A DNA stretch of 64,000 nucleotides from Cardiocondyla obscurior (GCF_019399895.1 NC_091885.1:2516501-2580500); one strand, 5' to 3'; positions 1 to 14,252 are shown, numbered from the stretch's first letter. Numbers and translations are program-made. Notes: generated from the letters alone by a model not told the origin.

Positions 1-3000
1 GAAATCTGTCCAAACAGCTTTGTACCGGTGATATACAACCTTCTAACACTTTACAATCCGAGCGTTTCCTACCGTTGTCCTCGCCTCATTCAATTTTCGC
101 TTCGAAGCGCGGAAAATAACGCGGCTGAATTAATCCGCACGTTTATCGCGAGAATTCCCGATAACTCATTCGACGTTACGGCGTCCGGCAAGATACCGCG
201 GGAGGAAGCACTCTATTAACTGCACCGAAGCCTATAAAACCTCGAACGCTATCTCCACGAATTTTAAGTATCACCTAGATATCCAATTAATCGACACAGC
301 CGTGCCGACGTGAATGATACGCGCATTACAGATCGAATCGAGAGAGAAACATTCCTATCGGACGGCGGAGCGTCCAGTCTATAATAATTTCTTACGTCAT
401 TAAACGGGCACGCCGGTGCGACGCGTACTTTCGGTGAATTTATGATAATTACAAATCGTCGGTATGGAGACTGTCCGGCGATGATCATCGCCGTCCAAGA
501 GAGCCGGGGATATATACTGCCGAAAAGGCCGGGTCCAGGTCGATCCGAATCCTCTACATATTCATGCGGGATTAAAGTCGGTCGCCTCGCCGACCGGCGT
601 CGAGCGGGGGACGGCAAAAAAAGAGAGCAGAAGGGACCACGAAGAGAATCCCGATTATTCATGACGGTGGGGTGGTGCTGGCAACGGCAATCCCGCTCTG
701 TTTGAACAGGGAAACGCGGCGCGGTGTGATCACTGATTTCGTTGTTTGCTCTGTATCCTAGATAAAAACTCGCTTCCGGTGAACGCGATGCACGGGATGG
801 TGCAAGAAAAACAGTGAATTATTTGAGAATAGTAACACGGCTGACCGATTAATCTCCGGATTTTTTTTTTTTTTTCTATTTCTTTTTTTTATTTTTACTT
901 TACGAGAACCATTTCCAAGATTGTTCGATTCCAAAAATCAACCTGTTTAACGTGAAACATTTTGCTGTTAATTACTATTTAACGGAACTGGTTAGCGTCA
1001 AGGAGAACTTATCCTGATTCGATTGGTACTTTTTATTTTGCAAAGCACGCGATAAATTATTCAACACGCCATGCGCTTAAACGCTTCATTAACTGGCACG
1101 AGGATAGTTGAAGTTCAAACTTCCGGTCGGCGCAGCGCGACAGATAGAAACGGTTCCGCGTCATATTTCTCACGAGCAGCACTCTTCTAAGCCAACGTTT
1201 GATTAATTGTCTCCAAATATCTCCGGGACACATACCTACAGGTCGTAGGCTCTCTCCCGAACGCGACTTGTGTACGAGGGGCTTGCTTACTCTTCTCCTT
1301 TTATATATCTATACATATACATATATATATATTTTTTTTTAAACACGTCCTAGATCCCTTCGTCCCATCTTCCGCATCCTTTGCCGCGGAAGACTTTCAA
1401 TTCGGTCCATATTTCACGCGCACGATATTTTTAAACAGAACGGAGAATGAGTAATGGCGAGAGCGCTATCCTGCCGACCCTTTTAAACGAGGGGGGTTCC
1501 CGATATAGCGATGTGCAAGAGCAAGCCGGAGACGAATTTTCCTTCTCCGCGTGTCGAATGTAACGGTATTGACTCTTCACGAGAGCGAATAAAAGCTTCA
1601 AACGTTAAACATGTCGCGCCGCCGCCTCTCGAGCGCATTTGCATTCTATTCAAATTAACCTTACGCGGCTGTACATACTAGAAATTGATTATGGTGCCGT
1701 GAAAAAATGGATAATGATACTCACACTCGAGTGCTCGGCGGGACAGCGTGACTGTCGCGTGTAAACACGAGGCGTGAGTCGAAATTAAGAATTTTAATAT
1801 ATCGTCGTGAAACCGCGGTATTATACGAAATTTTGTCCGAAAAATCCTACGAGCTGTAAATATTCGTACTTTTGATTCCTGATCGCGAGAGGCCCTCGAA
1901 AACGGTGTGTTACGTACGGTTTATCACGTTGAGTAAAATCGGCGGCTAATGCCGAATAATGAGGGAAGTTCGTCGACCGGGGCGCGTAATCGAAACGTAC
2001 GCGTTGACAACGTGGAGACGCCCGAGAAAGTATCGAAACGATTTGGTAGGCCTATAAACACGAGTTGGACCGAGCTTAGTAGGGCTTACCGTGGCGAAAT
2101 GTTTCTACCGTGCTGACCGAGCCTGGCGTGCCTCGTATGGGACACACCGCACGCATGTGGCATGAAAATGCGACTTTATAATGGGATTAGGTAGGTTGCA
2201 ATTCAGATTATAAATTGGATTATGGCGCACCGTTAACCGCACTAAACGCTTTAACCGTCCCCAGCGCTGCGCGCCCTTTTGTAAACGCGCAATTTGCCCC
2301 CTCGCTTGCATACTTTCGCGAATTGACCTCGCGGCGGCAACGACTATTGTGACGTAAATTGTGCCGTTGGACGGGAGAGGAGAGCTTTTCTCGAAGAGCC
2401 AGCGAACGCGCTCATCCAGTTGCAATTTTATTTGAAACTCACGAAAGACGAATACGGGTACCTCGCGCGTGCGTTATCCTATCGCTCTTGCGAGAGATAA
2501 CATTTTTACCTAATTATCGCATGTAAAGGAATTAAAGTATACTACACTTTTCCGGCTAAGATACAGGGCGCTATTAAAAAATACGTCGCACATTTCGGCA
2601 TTGAAAACGTTGCGACCGTGATGGCAAAGATAGTAAAAAAAAATAACGAATAGAAATCATAGTCACGAGCATTCCGCGGGTTTTAGCACACGACTTCGTA
2701 AAAGAATACAATGCTACGGTCCGCGCGGAGGTCAAAGAGAAACAAAAAAGGCATAGGAGTGCAAGGAGAATAGAAAGATGGAAAGGTCAGAAGCGAAGGC
2801 AGAACTAAAGAGATCACCCGCGGGGCGAAATAATACCAGGCAAAATGCGGTGGGCCACCCTTCGCCACGCTTTTCAAATCGACGCGAGATCGTGACCGGC
2901 GCGGGAGAAAGAGAGACCGACCGAGGGCAAAGGGAAGTCGCCGGGATTTTTGTTTAAGTGCCTGAGGGTAACCCACAGCCGTCGAATGTAGGCGGACGTC

Positions 3001-3399
3001 GATGCATTTCACCTGCTGTCAGAATTACCTGCCCTATACCCGTCCCCGTGGTATCCACGATTTTCACTAATTCTTCGAGAAGAGCCATTATTATTCTCCG
3101 CCGCAGAATGCGGAACCGATTCCGTGGCTCTTTATACGAGATCTTTTTCGGCACCGAGTTGGTTATTATCCCTAAGTTGTACTCAATTTCAAGTAAAGAC
3201 CCCCGGTCGCTCGCTAACTCGACGAGCAGTAGGTACAAAACTCATATATCGCGGAAATAGAGAAATATGAATCAGTAAAAGAAAAAAAAAAACACGACGT
3301 GAATCTCGGAAAAATTAGAGATTACATCTTCATCGGATTTATCGAGTTTGCTTTAGTAAACATTATACGTCACTTAATTAGTCGAATAAAAATTCAGTA

Positions 3400-3427
3400 C
3401 ATTTTTTTTTTTTTTTTTTTTTTTTTT
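3400..3427. repeat. Poly-T tract
   Basis: A run of about 27 T on the plus strand. It could be the tail of an old minus-strand retroposed element, but no body of such an element is recognisable next to it. Confidence 0.8.
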
Positions 3428-6400
3428 GTTAATTACAATAAGCAATTATTTTTATTACCTAGGCTAAATTGACTAGCATGTTCACCAATTAGTTTCACGC
3501 GTTAACGACCATAATAAATTCCCATCTTTCACATCAGTAGGACGAATGACCCTTACGTATTCTTAATTCCCACACGTCCCATGGATTTTTGGTAATTGGT
3601 AGAAACATAGAAAATCTGTCTCCTCTCTCGCGTGCCTTGTCATCGAGAAAAAATGTCCGGAAACCCTGCTGAGCCTCTCTGACCCTACCATTGGCGTAGA
3701 AGAGCTAACAGTAGACAAACCCAATGGCGTCGTCGGGGCGAAGTAGACGCCACGATCGGAATAATGATTAATGACTGTCACGCTCCACCGCGATAGTCGT
3801 ATCATCTCAAACGGTACGGGCCGTACGTCTTAATTTATTTCTCGAAAATAATTTCACAAGACTTCGTTAGGATGTAAACGAACCACGTCCCGGCGGGCGC
3901 GCTCTTCCGCAACCATTTACATTTATCGCGTTTGTTCCGGCCGCCTTAAATTACGTCACGCGAAAAGTGCCCGGCGGAATTAGCGGCGATAAAGACGAGA
4001 GGCGTAAAATACCGCCGGCTGCCGATCGCAATAAAAAGTCTACGCGGTATCAGGTTTTTTTGTCAGCACGCGCTCATACGAACGAGATGCACCTGACGAT
4101 GACCGCGTCCTCGCGCTCTTTTCCCTCGCATGTGCTTAAACCTATATCAAAGTGAATTATATTACGCCCTTACCACGTGTCGCCGTTTGCGCCATCATAA
4201 ACATCCGGCGATTTCTTTTACGTTCTAAATAATCCATTTTATTGGTGCCCTATATATTACATATTATAAAGACAAAAAAAAAAAAAACATCAAAAAGGCA
4301 AGTATATATACCTTATTAAGACGTGGTTAAAAAAAGAAAATCCTTACACAATTTTAATACGCGAACGTTAAATATGAAATTTATACAGCACTTAATATTA
4401 AACGTGTAGATTTTAAAGTTACTGTTCAAGGAGTATATAAATAAACTGCCTTCTTCTTTGCGTCGGAATTAATTAAAAAAAAAAGAAGAAAAAAAAAAAC
4501 TCTCTGACTCCCGTCGGGAATTAATTAAACGTTTTAGTTATGATTGAAGGATCTACTGGCGAACGCGGCGATGTGCGTCGAAGATGAGAAAAGGAACTCT
4601 CGCTCGACGGTTAGCAACAACTAGTGGCGTGCTTTTTAACGTACGTCATACATATGCAGGATTCGCGAATACGTTCGATTCGTAGGCGTTCGTCTCGCGA
4701 ATATTTTCCATTTATGCAAATTCCGCCGGCGTGCGCAAGCATGCGGGGACGCTATCGCAATTAGGAGTCGCAGCTGTAACTGCGTGCGTAAGGGTGTCGT
4801 AACTTTGGCGAAGAGAGCCTCTCCCGCGTAACCGGAGACGATACCGCGAAGCACTTACCGACCTTAACCGAGAATATTTTGCGCCCTTACCTACTTCGAC
4901 TAATGCGCTAAGTGGTGTGCGCTGTACATTTATGCGCGGTTGCGGTTACGTGCACGCGAAATTGCACCTTATCCCGATCGCCCGGCGCTCTCGGTCTCGA
5001 AACGACCGAGAGGAAAGTCGATCGAAAGCGATAGTATCGTAATCTTGAAACAATCCGCAACACACTCGCGCGCGCGTTAAGATTTTATCGAGCGCGCGAA
5101 TTCCACCGAAATTCACGCCTACTTTTTAATATCAAGTTACACCACGAGGTACTCCCGCTACCGGGGCAATGAATATCTCTCGTGATCATTAAAACCGCAA
5201 CCTCCCCTTCTTATCATCTCGAATTTCTTAATTTTCCACGCGTCGCGTGATAACCACGCGGAAGAAGAACGCGGCGCCGTTCACGGCGGTTTTATGCCTC
5301 GTTAGCGTGAATCGCGGCGCGCTCGGTTTTATGTTGCGACCGACACACCGGGCGCTCGCACCAGTGGCGTGACATTTTTTACGAAAAGGCAGGAAGATGT
5401 GAATTCGAGAGAAAGACCCCCTCAATCGATATCCTAATAATTTTCCTGTAATCGTGCTAAGCTATCGTCTCGACGGCGAGAATGAAAGAACAAACCCTTC
5501 TTTATTGCAAGTACACGACCCTCGCAGCCCTCATTTTCACCGGTATCCCCGCAGGAAAGGAAGGGGGAGAGATCTGCGCACCGTATCTCCGTATTATTAT
5601 GATAAAATATTTTTTCGCCCATAAATAAACGTCCGGAAAGCGAGACCCCCGCCGCGCGCAGGCCACCCGACGCACGTTGTAACACGATAAACGCACCGCG
5701 CTCGCACATGTACTCGCGCAAGCATCCGCTGATCTCACGAATAAGCCGCGGTGTCTAGGACGAGCGGGCGAACGGTGTAAAACGACAGTCGCGATATCTT
5801 GACGCTATCAAGATGTATAAGACGCGCAATGCGTTATTGATCTCTATCTCCGCGCAGCACACAGGAAACACGTGGCAAAGAAACGCAAACCGCTATTAGC
5901 GATAGACGAAAAACATTGCAAAATAGCGTGGACTCTTTTTCGAGTAATTCCTATTTTTACGAGAGAGGATGATTAATTTTTTATTCTCCAGAACTAAGTA
6001 CTTTTTTTTTTAATATTAAATTTAATATCTACGGGCATTAAACGTGCGTGTGTTCGATATCGTATTTTGTAACTAAAAGAATTAATAAGCCCTGACGGTT
6101 GTTGCGGCACAGCACCCCATTCCCTTCTAACACATATTAATGGGTGATAATCTAAGCACTGCGACTTGAAAGCGACATATCACTGGAATGCGTTTACACT
6201 CGCGAGGGCCCTATAATTCAGCGACTGGCTTTCAATGCGTTCGACGGACGTATCGGCGTGTTTGCGCAACCCGACAAAATATACAGATCGAATTCGGAGT
6301 GATTTGTTTTCTCTACCGTTAGAAATTTTGTCCGACCGTCTAGGCCGCGATGTGAAAATAAACATTTCTTTTTTTCTCTCTCTTTTTTTTTTTTCCGGGA

Positions 6401-7637
6401 GCCAAACTTTTTCGCGCCGCGAGCGTGACCATTACATTCATCCGCTTCCATCCCCTGTCCGAAACATTACTTTATAGTTAATATATATATGTATATATAT
6501 ATTTTAGCAGGTGGACTATACATATGCATATTGCACACGCGTCTGTCAGATAGTTTGAAATAGAGACCATAACGCATCCATCTTCGGACTATTAGCTCCT
6601 ACATAACTCATCTCTTTTCCCCATCAGGCAAATTGGTATTTCGATCGAAAACGACTTTTCCCTCCCCCGACTATCCTGTCAAACTCGGTGCTTTTACGGT
6701 ATGTGACTTATGGCACAGCAACGTGTTCAAAATCTCATGATTCATGAAAATTTCTCTTTCACGATATTTATTTCCATGTACCGACGTGTGGAAATTGGTG
6801 GCCGCATTTAGCGTGCCTGGGAATCCTCGTCCCGCTTATCCGCGGATGATAGAAAACTCGGATCTCTAACGGCACAATCGAATTTCACGTAAACGCTTAA
6901 AATCCGTTGGGGCATTTTGTGCGAAAGGTTCGAATAGCTCGCGAAGAAAATGAAATAAAAAAAAAATGTAAATTATTTCTGCCTCGTCAAAATTAATCCC
7001 GATCGTGTTCCACGAAACATTCCTCGAGTCTCCACCGAAATCCCGAGTATTTCGTGACTGAATGTATCGCAGGGGGTCAACCGGAGGGGTTCTCGAGTCG
7101 ATCTACTCGCCGCGGGGATGCTCCGAATTCCGAAAACGAACTCTCGTGGGCGGACCGCGGCCCATAAATACTCGCGGTGTAAACACCGAATCGCCGATGT
7201 TTGGTCGGATCGAGCTCGGCCAAGCGTGCCAACGGATTCGATCATCTGATGTAAACCCTTTGCTAAAATAAACCTAGTCGGCGCGCTCATACCCGGCCGC
7301 CCGACTAATAACGCGATCCCAGATGATATATGTGGCATACTAATTATTCCTCATGGCCCTCGATGTTTCTCGCGCAACGAATTAACTACCGATTCACCAG
7401 TCGTCTCGAAAGAGGCAAATCGATTTAGAGATCGTGCGGAACCATAACGCGAGCAACGTAAGAAAAGCGATTGGAATATCGAGTCATAAGTCGAACGATC
7501 AGCAATAAACATATTGAATAACATTATACAATAGAGTTTAATTTCTTTTTTTTTTTTTCAATAATTTTCACGCTTTCGCAAATGTAACTATTGCGCAAAC
7601 AAAATAATTATAAATATATCTACTCTATATTAAAATC

Positions 7638-7661
7638 AAATTAAATTAAATTAAATTAAAA
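7638..7661. repeat. Pentanucleotide microsatellite (TTAAA)n
   Basis: About five uninterrupted TTAAA-type units in an AT-rich setting. It is a simple sequence repeat with no evident function. Confidence 0.85.
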
Positions 7662-8758
7662 TGCAGGGTTTCACGTATAAACGCGTTGAAATCTTAAATC
7701 TTGGCTTCAAACTCGTTCTCGCTACGATACAACCGCGGCGCGATGCAAGCCATTTTCCTCAGAGTCTATTCGATAATTTTTACATAACAAGAACTGGTAA
7801 CAAGATCCTATTGAGCGGCGTAACGAACAGAGTTCCGCGCGCAGTAAAGATAGTACGGGGAACAAGAAACTGCTGTACCCGGAGGGCTCCTGTATTAAAC
7901 GGGCTTCTATTCGAGAAAATTATTGCGCGCGTTCGAGCTGCGTTTCGAGCCGAGGGTGCACCGGCCGTACGCCGAGATACGATCGTCATCCGCTGCTCTG
8001 ACAAAGTAAAGTCGCTGCCGGAAAAAAAAAAAAATTCGCAGCCGCGCGGGTTTTATTAACAATACTCGCGCGGTATCGCGATCGAGGATCTAGCTCGCGT
8101 AATAATCGCACGCAGGCGTGATATCTCGCTGCTGTTTCTCCTACGAAAACACAAATCAACCATTGTTCGGTGGTAACAGAACCGGGAAACTTGTACCTGA
8201 ATTGTATCAGCAGGTGGAAGACGAAGGAACGTAAAAACCCTTATTTCAAATGTTACCTCTTTCCGCGAGTAAAGTTAAATAATTTTCCAAATAATATAAA
8301 CGCAAAACTCTTGTGGACACTTTCTAATATAAAGGTATTAAATTTTTTCAGCTGACTCCGCAAGTCACCACCGCGCTCCTCTTCTCATTTCGCGTACCAC
8401 GAAGATGATAAACGCGAGCGCTATTTTATTTGATATTTTTCCTTGACTGCATGAATCAATTATCATTATCAGCGAGGGGATATTACTTTATCTTTTTCGC
8501 CTAATTTCGACATTTATCTCTTATCTGCTACAGTTACCGAGGCAGAAGGCGATAAATCATCCTCTCCCGTAAACAATTAATTTTACATATCATCGCGTAA
8601 TAAACTCGAGCTGCCGCGCAGTATGATATGTCTTCGGAAAATTTGCTCGCGTAAGAGCCGACAACGAGGGCACGCAATGTGTAATTTCGGCGTCACCAGT
8701 GGCCGCAATTTGTGTCGATCGCGTGAGAAAAAGCTGTACGATAAGGCGCGGTTGGAAG

Positions 8759-8798
8759 AAAAAAAAAAAAAAAAAAAAAAGAAAAGAAAAAAAAAATT
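8759..8798. repeat. Poly-A tract
   Basis: About forty bases that are almost all A, broken by two single G bases, just upstream of the GC-rich block that begins near 8880. Confidence 0.8.
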
Positions 8799-8879
8799 AA
8801 TTTTACTTAATAACCTCGTACAAAGTCGCGGGGAATTAATTGCCGAGCGGTTTCTCGCGGTTGTCGTGTAACCGATCAC

Positions 8880-10310
8880 TTCGGCGAGCGGTTTTCGAAG
8901 GCGGCCGCGCAATTGATACCGGTCGGTATCGCGTTAATTGATTCGTAAGAGGCGAAATAACAGGCTTCCGGACGGACTGCCAGAAGTGCAATCGACGTCG
9001 GCCGAGTCGTCGGCCGCGGCTCCGCGCATAACTCCACGCCGGTATTATAATTGCGCACGGCGCAGCGACGGCCGCCGATTCGTCCGTGCAATTACTCCGG
9101 CTCTCTTTCGCCGCGGTCGAAGATCTATGGGACAGTTGACGCGCCGCGAAGAGGCGAAGCTGAAGGCCGCCGGCCAAGCCGGACCCCGGCAATTACACGC
9201 GATTCGCGTAATCGTAAAACGAAACGAACGCCAAGTGCACGCGCAATGTCGTTGCCGCGCGCGGTGTTTTCCTATGCGCGCACGGCGGAGCCCCTTCATC
9301 GGCGAGGCGAGCGTGCCGTAAATCAGCCGACGTATGGCTACAATGAGGGAGCGAGAGATAAAACGGGAAAAGAGAAGAGGTGCGCTCGCACGCATCTTGC
9401 GATTGTACGGGGAAACGCAATTCGCGCAGAAAATTATCCAGCCTCGCGAAGATACAATTACGATTGTGCCGTCCGAGATGAGATCACTTTTTTAACAGTT
9501 CTTTTTTTTTTTTTATCTCTTAGGTTTAAACAACGCGGATAAAAAGAGAAATGCGCGACTTCAATTTATTTCTCCGGCGGTATCGACGATGAACCTAACT
9601 GCCACGCGGCTCGCGAGCGGCATTGCGTCACGGTCGCAGGTGCAGTTCGGATGCAACCTGCGATCCGGCGCACCCACGTTACCCAGTAGCGGGGCGAGAG
9701 GATCGCGCGATAACGCGGCGAAGGAGGCAGGCAAAGACGACGAAGAGGAAGATGACGACGAGGAAGAAGACGAAGTCGCGAGACGGCGGAGGAAGAGGAG
9801 GACGCCAGGAGGAACAAGGGGAGGTGGAGGAGAAGGCGAGAGGAGCTCGAGCGTGAAACATGCGACAAGGACGGAGAGAACGAAGCAGGTACTCAGTGCT
9901 CCGCCCCAGGTACACGGCCAACATGGCCGCTGAGGGACGGATTGGCGGAGGCCAGCCACGACGCCGACCGATGTCGTCATGACGCCCGCGCTTCACTCAG
10001 CTCGGCTCAAACTCAACGGATTTCGTTCGCGTCGGTCCCTACGGCACTCCTCCGTTCCGAGGCGGTTGCCGCCCACCCTTCTTCAGCTTTCCCTCCGCCG
10101 ACCTCCTCACCGACCGGCTGTACCCTCACCGAGGTTGCACGTGTAACGCACGCACTCCCGCTCTCTGCTGCAGCCGCCGATTTCCGTCCGCGATTTCGCG
10201 CGCCGCGAAGAGACCTCCGATCGGACCAGCCGATAGATCTGACCGACTTCACCGTTTGATACCCGATCGACGTTACACTCTCGCGCGTCTTTTACGCAGG
10301 TATGCATACG
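8880..10310. promoter_or_regulatory. GC-rich, CpG-dense block; candidate promoter or 5' leader region
   Basis: This block is visibly richer in G, C and CpG than its AT-rich flanks. It has several overlapping short open frames on both strands, as GC-rich DNA often does. At 9720-9850 a purine-rich run would encode a chain of Asp and Glu on the plus strand or Ser-rich peptide on the minus strand; neither resembles a known protein. The block ends close to a donor-like site (GCAG then GTATG near 10300). A CpG-island-type promoter with a non-coding first exon on the plus strand would fit, but no coding exon could be tied to it. Function is inferred from composition only. Confidence 0.3.
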
Positions 10311-12430
10311 TTATGTGCATTGTCACGAATATTTTAACTTGCACAAATGGGCACGATAAGGTAATTTGCATATAGAGACGAGGATTGACAATCGAAGGAG
10401 AGGACGCGCTTAATTTTCTAAAGAATTCGACGCGAGAGGACAGCAAAAAGTGGCAGCGGTGATAAATAAGAGTCTAAATTTATTTATGAGCAATCCCACC
10501 AAATGTCACGTATTCCTCACTATCGCCCTAACAATATATGTATAATAAAAAAAAAAAAAAAATAAGACCCTCCCCAAATATGTAATGTTAAATAATTTTT
10601 AAATAAAGAAAAAAATATTAAAATATATTGCGTATTATGGTTTAACTCTCAAGTCAGAGAACGTCTCAAACGTTTCGATTCCGTCGTAAAATATCACGTG
10701 TATTAATTTGTTGACACAATTCTCGGAAATGGCAAATTGCATGAATAACGCGGGCATATATTTGCAATGCATTGCTAAGCGGAAACGCAGTATATTATTA
10801 ACCGCGCAGGATGCAGTTTGTTCGTCTCACGTTATTCGTTACTTTCCAATGCAATCACGTTTGTAACTAAGTTGCAGCCCGCGAGGCGTTGCAAGAATAC
10901 TCGAGTGCATGATGCATGACAAATATGCACGCTAATGCAAGGGTACCCTCGCAGATTTATCTTCGCTCGTCCGCACCGATGTGCGAAACCCGCTCCCGAT
11001 AAGTAATTAAACTTCCTAATGCAATTTGCATTAGTTTCTTTACCGAGCACGACAGTCAGCAGAAACGGTTAATGGAATAAGCCTTACGCAATGATTAATT
11101 GGCACAATTGTATAGAAAAACCAGCGGAATTTTTACTTCCTACTAACTCTCGATCAGTCGTTTTGTATTATTTAAATAATATAAAAAATATATGTTGAAT
11201 AAAAATTCTTTAGCGCTATACCTTTTTTTTTTTTTCAGTTAAAAGCTCAGATCGAACTACGTACGAAAATTTATACGAAACGGGGAAAGTCCGGATTATT
11301 TTTCTACTTCAGCGAAATTCGTCTTATCTTCGAAATTAATCCCTGGTGAAATCGCTACGGAGTTTCGAGTGAGATTCCGGTTTATTAAATATCTTTTTAG
11401 TTTTGTATTTAATCTCAGCCAGCATTCGTAAGAGAAAGAAGTCGAGGGGTCGACGAGGTAGATCCCGAGTGAGCGACGTTTGCTTGTGAGTCGGCAATTC
11501 GTCGCGCTTCTCCAACGCACGAAGCGGTAGAAAGCGCACCGGTAAAAAGCTTCGCATAATAATTCATCGGCGGTAGACACGAAAGCGATGGGGGTCGTAG
11601 CTGTTATTAGAGAAGTAAGCTTCGCGCGGTTACATTTGGAAAACGCCGATTGTTATTGCGCGGCCCGACTAATGGGCGCCGGATGATGAATACGCGTGAA
11701 ACTCAAGTAATATCGCGAGCGACCGAGAACACGGGCGAAGAAACAGAAACGAGCTGCCACCTGTTGATCCGTGGCAGCCACTCAATATTTATGCGCACGT
11801 GACGAAATATCGCTTAAAACGCTAGTCAGTATTAACATAAACCTGTACAGGACAATCCGTGATGGCTACCGGCCGTCAAATAAATATGAGATTCCTATCG
11901 TGTTCTTTGTCGTCGGGAAATAATTCTTTCGCGCGTCATACGAAAAGTCTGAAGTTAAACAGAAAAAAATTTCCTAGCGTGTATTTATAACGGGGCGTAT
12001 TTTAAGCGACGAAGATACAACGTATTACTGTTAAATCATTCAAATAATTGCATTAAAAAATCTCTATAACTATAAAACATTTATTTTGTCTTCAAAAAAC
12101 TAATAAGGAAAATAACTCATTTTTAAATAAATTTTGTCTACTAAAAATTAAAATCTATAAGTATAACATCATAGTTCTTTAAATTGTGAAATAAATTATC
12201 AATGTAGAATTTTTTATTCGTATAAAAATATTTTAAACATTGTTAAAAAAAAAAAAAAAAAAATGTATGTACATTATTTTTATAAAAGAATTATTTTTAA
12301 CATAGTAAAATGTAGAGATTTTTTAGTGCTGCAGTTTAATTCACCACCACCAGAATGCAGCATTTGATTGACGGTCATAGAGTGCTCTCTGTGCGACTCG
12401 AAAATCAACGTGTACTCAAATATATAATTT
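10311..12430. other. AT-rich non-coding stretch
   Basis: No coding region recognised. AT content is high, with poly-A runs near 10545-10562 and 12245-12263. Nothing resembles a transposon end or an RNA gene. Confidence 0.55.
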
Positions 12431-12439
12431 CTTACTCAC

Positions 12440-13192
12440 AGAGTCGATGTGCAGCGGCGGAGTTATTCAGCAACAGTGATTTGGCCATGTCGTGTCTGTC
12501 ATTGACCAGGGCTGTGGTGTGAGAAGGAAGAAGAAGTAACAGTGATCCTGTAACATAAATAACATAAAAAATTATAGATTTTTATTAACAAGATGCATAA
12601 AAAAATAAAAGAGAATTATATTCATGTAAGTAGAAACATACCATTAGGTATGCTTTTATGCATTAGGTATGCACTAGGTTGCTCCGATGAAGCCTGATGT
12701 CTGTCCTAGATCTCCTCCTCCTCTCAGAATGGGATGTCGGCTTTCAGAATTTTTTTACGAACGAAACTCGCAGCTCGCCGTTTACGATTTCCGACGGTGG
12801 GTAAGCGAAAGGTAGAAACATACTTCTCCATCGTCGTACCAACGAAAAATTCGAGATGTCTCCTAAAAAAAAAAATATATGGTTTATTTTATACATTTCC
12901 AAATATGCGACAAATCTGTAGCCTACACATGTTGCGGTGGCTACTCTTTTATTTAAATTAATGATTTATACCTTGGCAATATGATTCGATGATAATAGTA
13001 CATCTACTGCATTAGAATTGATGCTGTCCACCGGACGATCCCGCTGCGAGAACGCCGTCTGTGCGATGCAGAGCATTACTTTCAATGTTTGATAGCCTCG
13101 TCCGTTGTTGAATTATTTATAACAGCGTTGTCCAAAAAAATATTACAATCCAGTCCACTTCGTACACTGATGTACGTCCGTACTGCTTCAAT
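12440..13192 (-). pseudogene. Cluster of exon-like segments, unknown decayed gene or lncRNA
   Basis: Read on the minus strand, four segments have fitting splice signals. They are 13192-12972 (acceptor TTTCAG), 12862-12824 (acceptor TTTTAG, donor GTATGT, 39 nt), about 12744-12642 (donor GTATGT) and 12547-12440 (acceptor TTACAG, donor GTGAGTAAG). The first is open for 36 codons, then needs a one-base shift to continue for 38 more, reading in part LKVMLCIAQTAF. The last reads in part ALVNDRHDMAKSLL. I do not recognise the protein. The frameshift and the lack of a clear start codon argue for a decayed gene or a non-coding spliced RNA. The third segment contains a block shared with the dispersed repeat found at 37.8, 48.5, 48.8 and 50.1 kb, so the locus may be partly transposon-derived. 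Confidence 0.3.
12678..12740 (-). repeat. Diverged copy of the dispersed GTTGCTCCG repeat core
   Basis: On the plus strand the block starts GTTGCTCCG and continues with a GATG, then a TC-rich run and TCTCAGA before GGGA. The same order of motifs occurs at 37814, 48521, 48756 and 50056. This copy is one of the two most diverged. Confidence 0.45.
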
Positions 13193-14252
13193 CTGAAATT
13201 AAATATAGACAATTAATTAATTTGTACTATGATAGTACTCGAGCAAAGAAAGATATCGTACCGTATAACAATTTCGCGGCAACAATTATTCTCGTTAAAT
13301 TTTTATAGACAACGATGAACAAAATGGCGTAAACCGTTACCCTCCTTCGTCTTCTTCTGTTCGGACGCGGTGCTCACGGAGCCTACTCCCGCTAGACGAC
13401 TATCACTTTTCGAGCGTTGCGAACAACCGACAAGCTGCGAAAACTACTCACGACTGCGACGCGTACGAAAAAATTGCTCTCGGACGCAGACGCGACCGCC
13501 GAAAACCGCGGAGCAATTATTTCGTTGCACGATTACATCTTCGACGCGACTACTGACGAAAATTCGAACAGTTGAAGACGATGAAACGAAACGTCGTAGT
13601 ATTAATCGGCGCTCACAGATGACGCCTCTAATACATTAACCTGCGCTTTTCGATAATCACAAATTTTTTTCTGTAATTACTCTTTCTATTGATATTGCTG
13701 CGTTATCGAATTATTAATTTTAATTAATGTTTAATTAGTAAATTAATTTTTTAACTAGATCAGAAACGTTATTCAATTTACGATAGCTCGGTCCAGAACA
13801 TGATATTACCGACATTACCAGCGACACAATACGAAAGAACATGCATTTCTAGAAAAATACGTAACTACATTTTTTTAAATTAATAATTTTTTTACCTTAG
13901 CTTATTTTGCGTACAATAAATTCCATTGGAGAAGGCATCATTAAAATTCTCTTAAACCACTGCCATCGACATCCAACGTTTGTCGAGCATCCTGACATTG
14001 CATATACGATTTGCATTACTGGCGATTGCATGTCGATACATATTTATTCTACGTTCATTCATAAATTTAACATTTGTTTTTAATTAACATGAAGAACGAT
14101 CAACTGTGGTACAGAGCGGCGTCTATGCTGAAACAATGGCGCGTCAGCTGATGGTCGCTCGGCAAGGCAGCGTCAGCTACCCCAAGCGTTGCGGGCAGAC
14201 GCGCATTCGTAAATAATAACGCGCACGGAAAAGTTGGACGAGCAGCTACGAT
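13193..14252. other. Beclin-1 upstream region and 5' leader
   Basis: No open frame here resembles a known protein. A GC-richer patch at 13360-13630 could be the promoter of the minus-strand exon-like cluster below it. The stretch directly before the Beclin-1 start codon (14100-14252) is moderately GC-rich and would hold its promoter and 5' untranslated region. No TATA box stands out. Confidence 0.35.

Larger units (their letters stand above)
1..8879. other. Non-coding stretch, no supported gene
   Basis: No open frame here resembles a known protein, and all are short (132 codons or fewer), as expected by chance in CpG-rich insect DNA. The sequence holds many poly-T/poly-A tracts (for example around 860-890, 3400-3427 and 8760-8800), a short ATTAA-type pentamer repeat near 7638-7661, and AT-rich patches at 4200-4500 and 7500-7660. 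It could be intergenic or lie inside a large intron; the sequence alone does not decide. Confidence 0.6.

Noticed and set aside
9589..9933. 114-codon plus-strand frame with an acidic run
   Set aside because: GC-rich composition keeps several frames open here on both strands; nothing favours this one as a gene.
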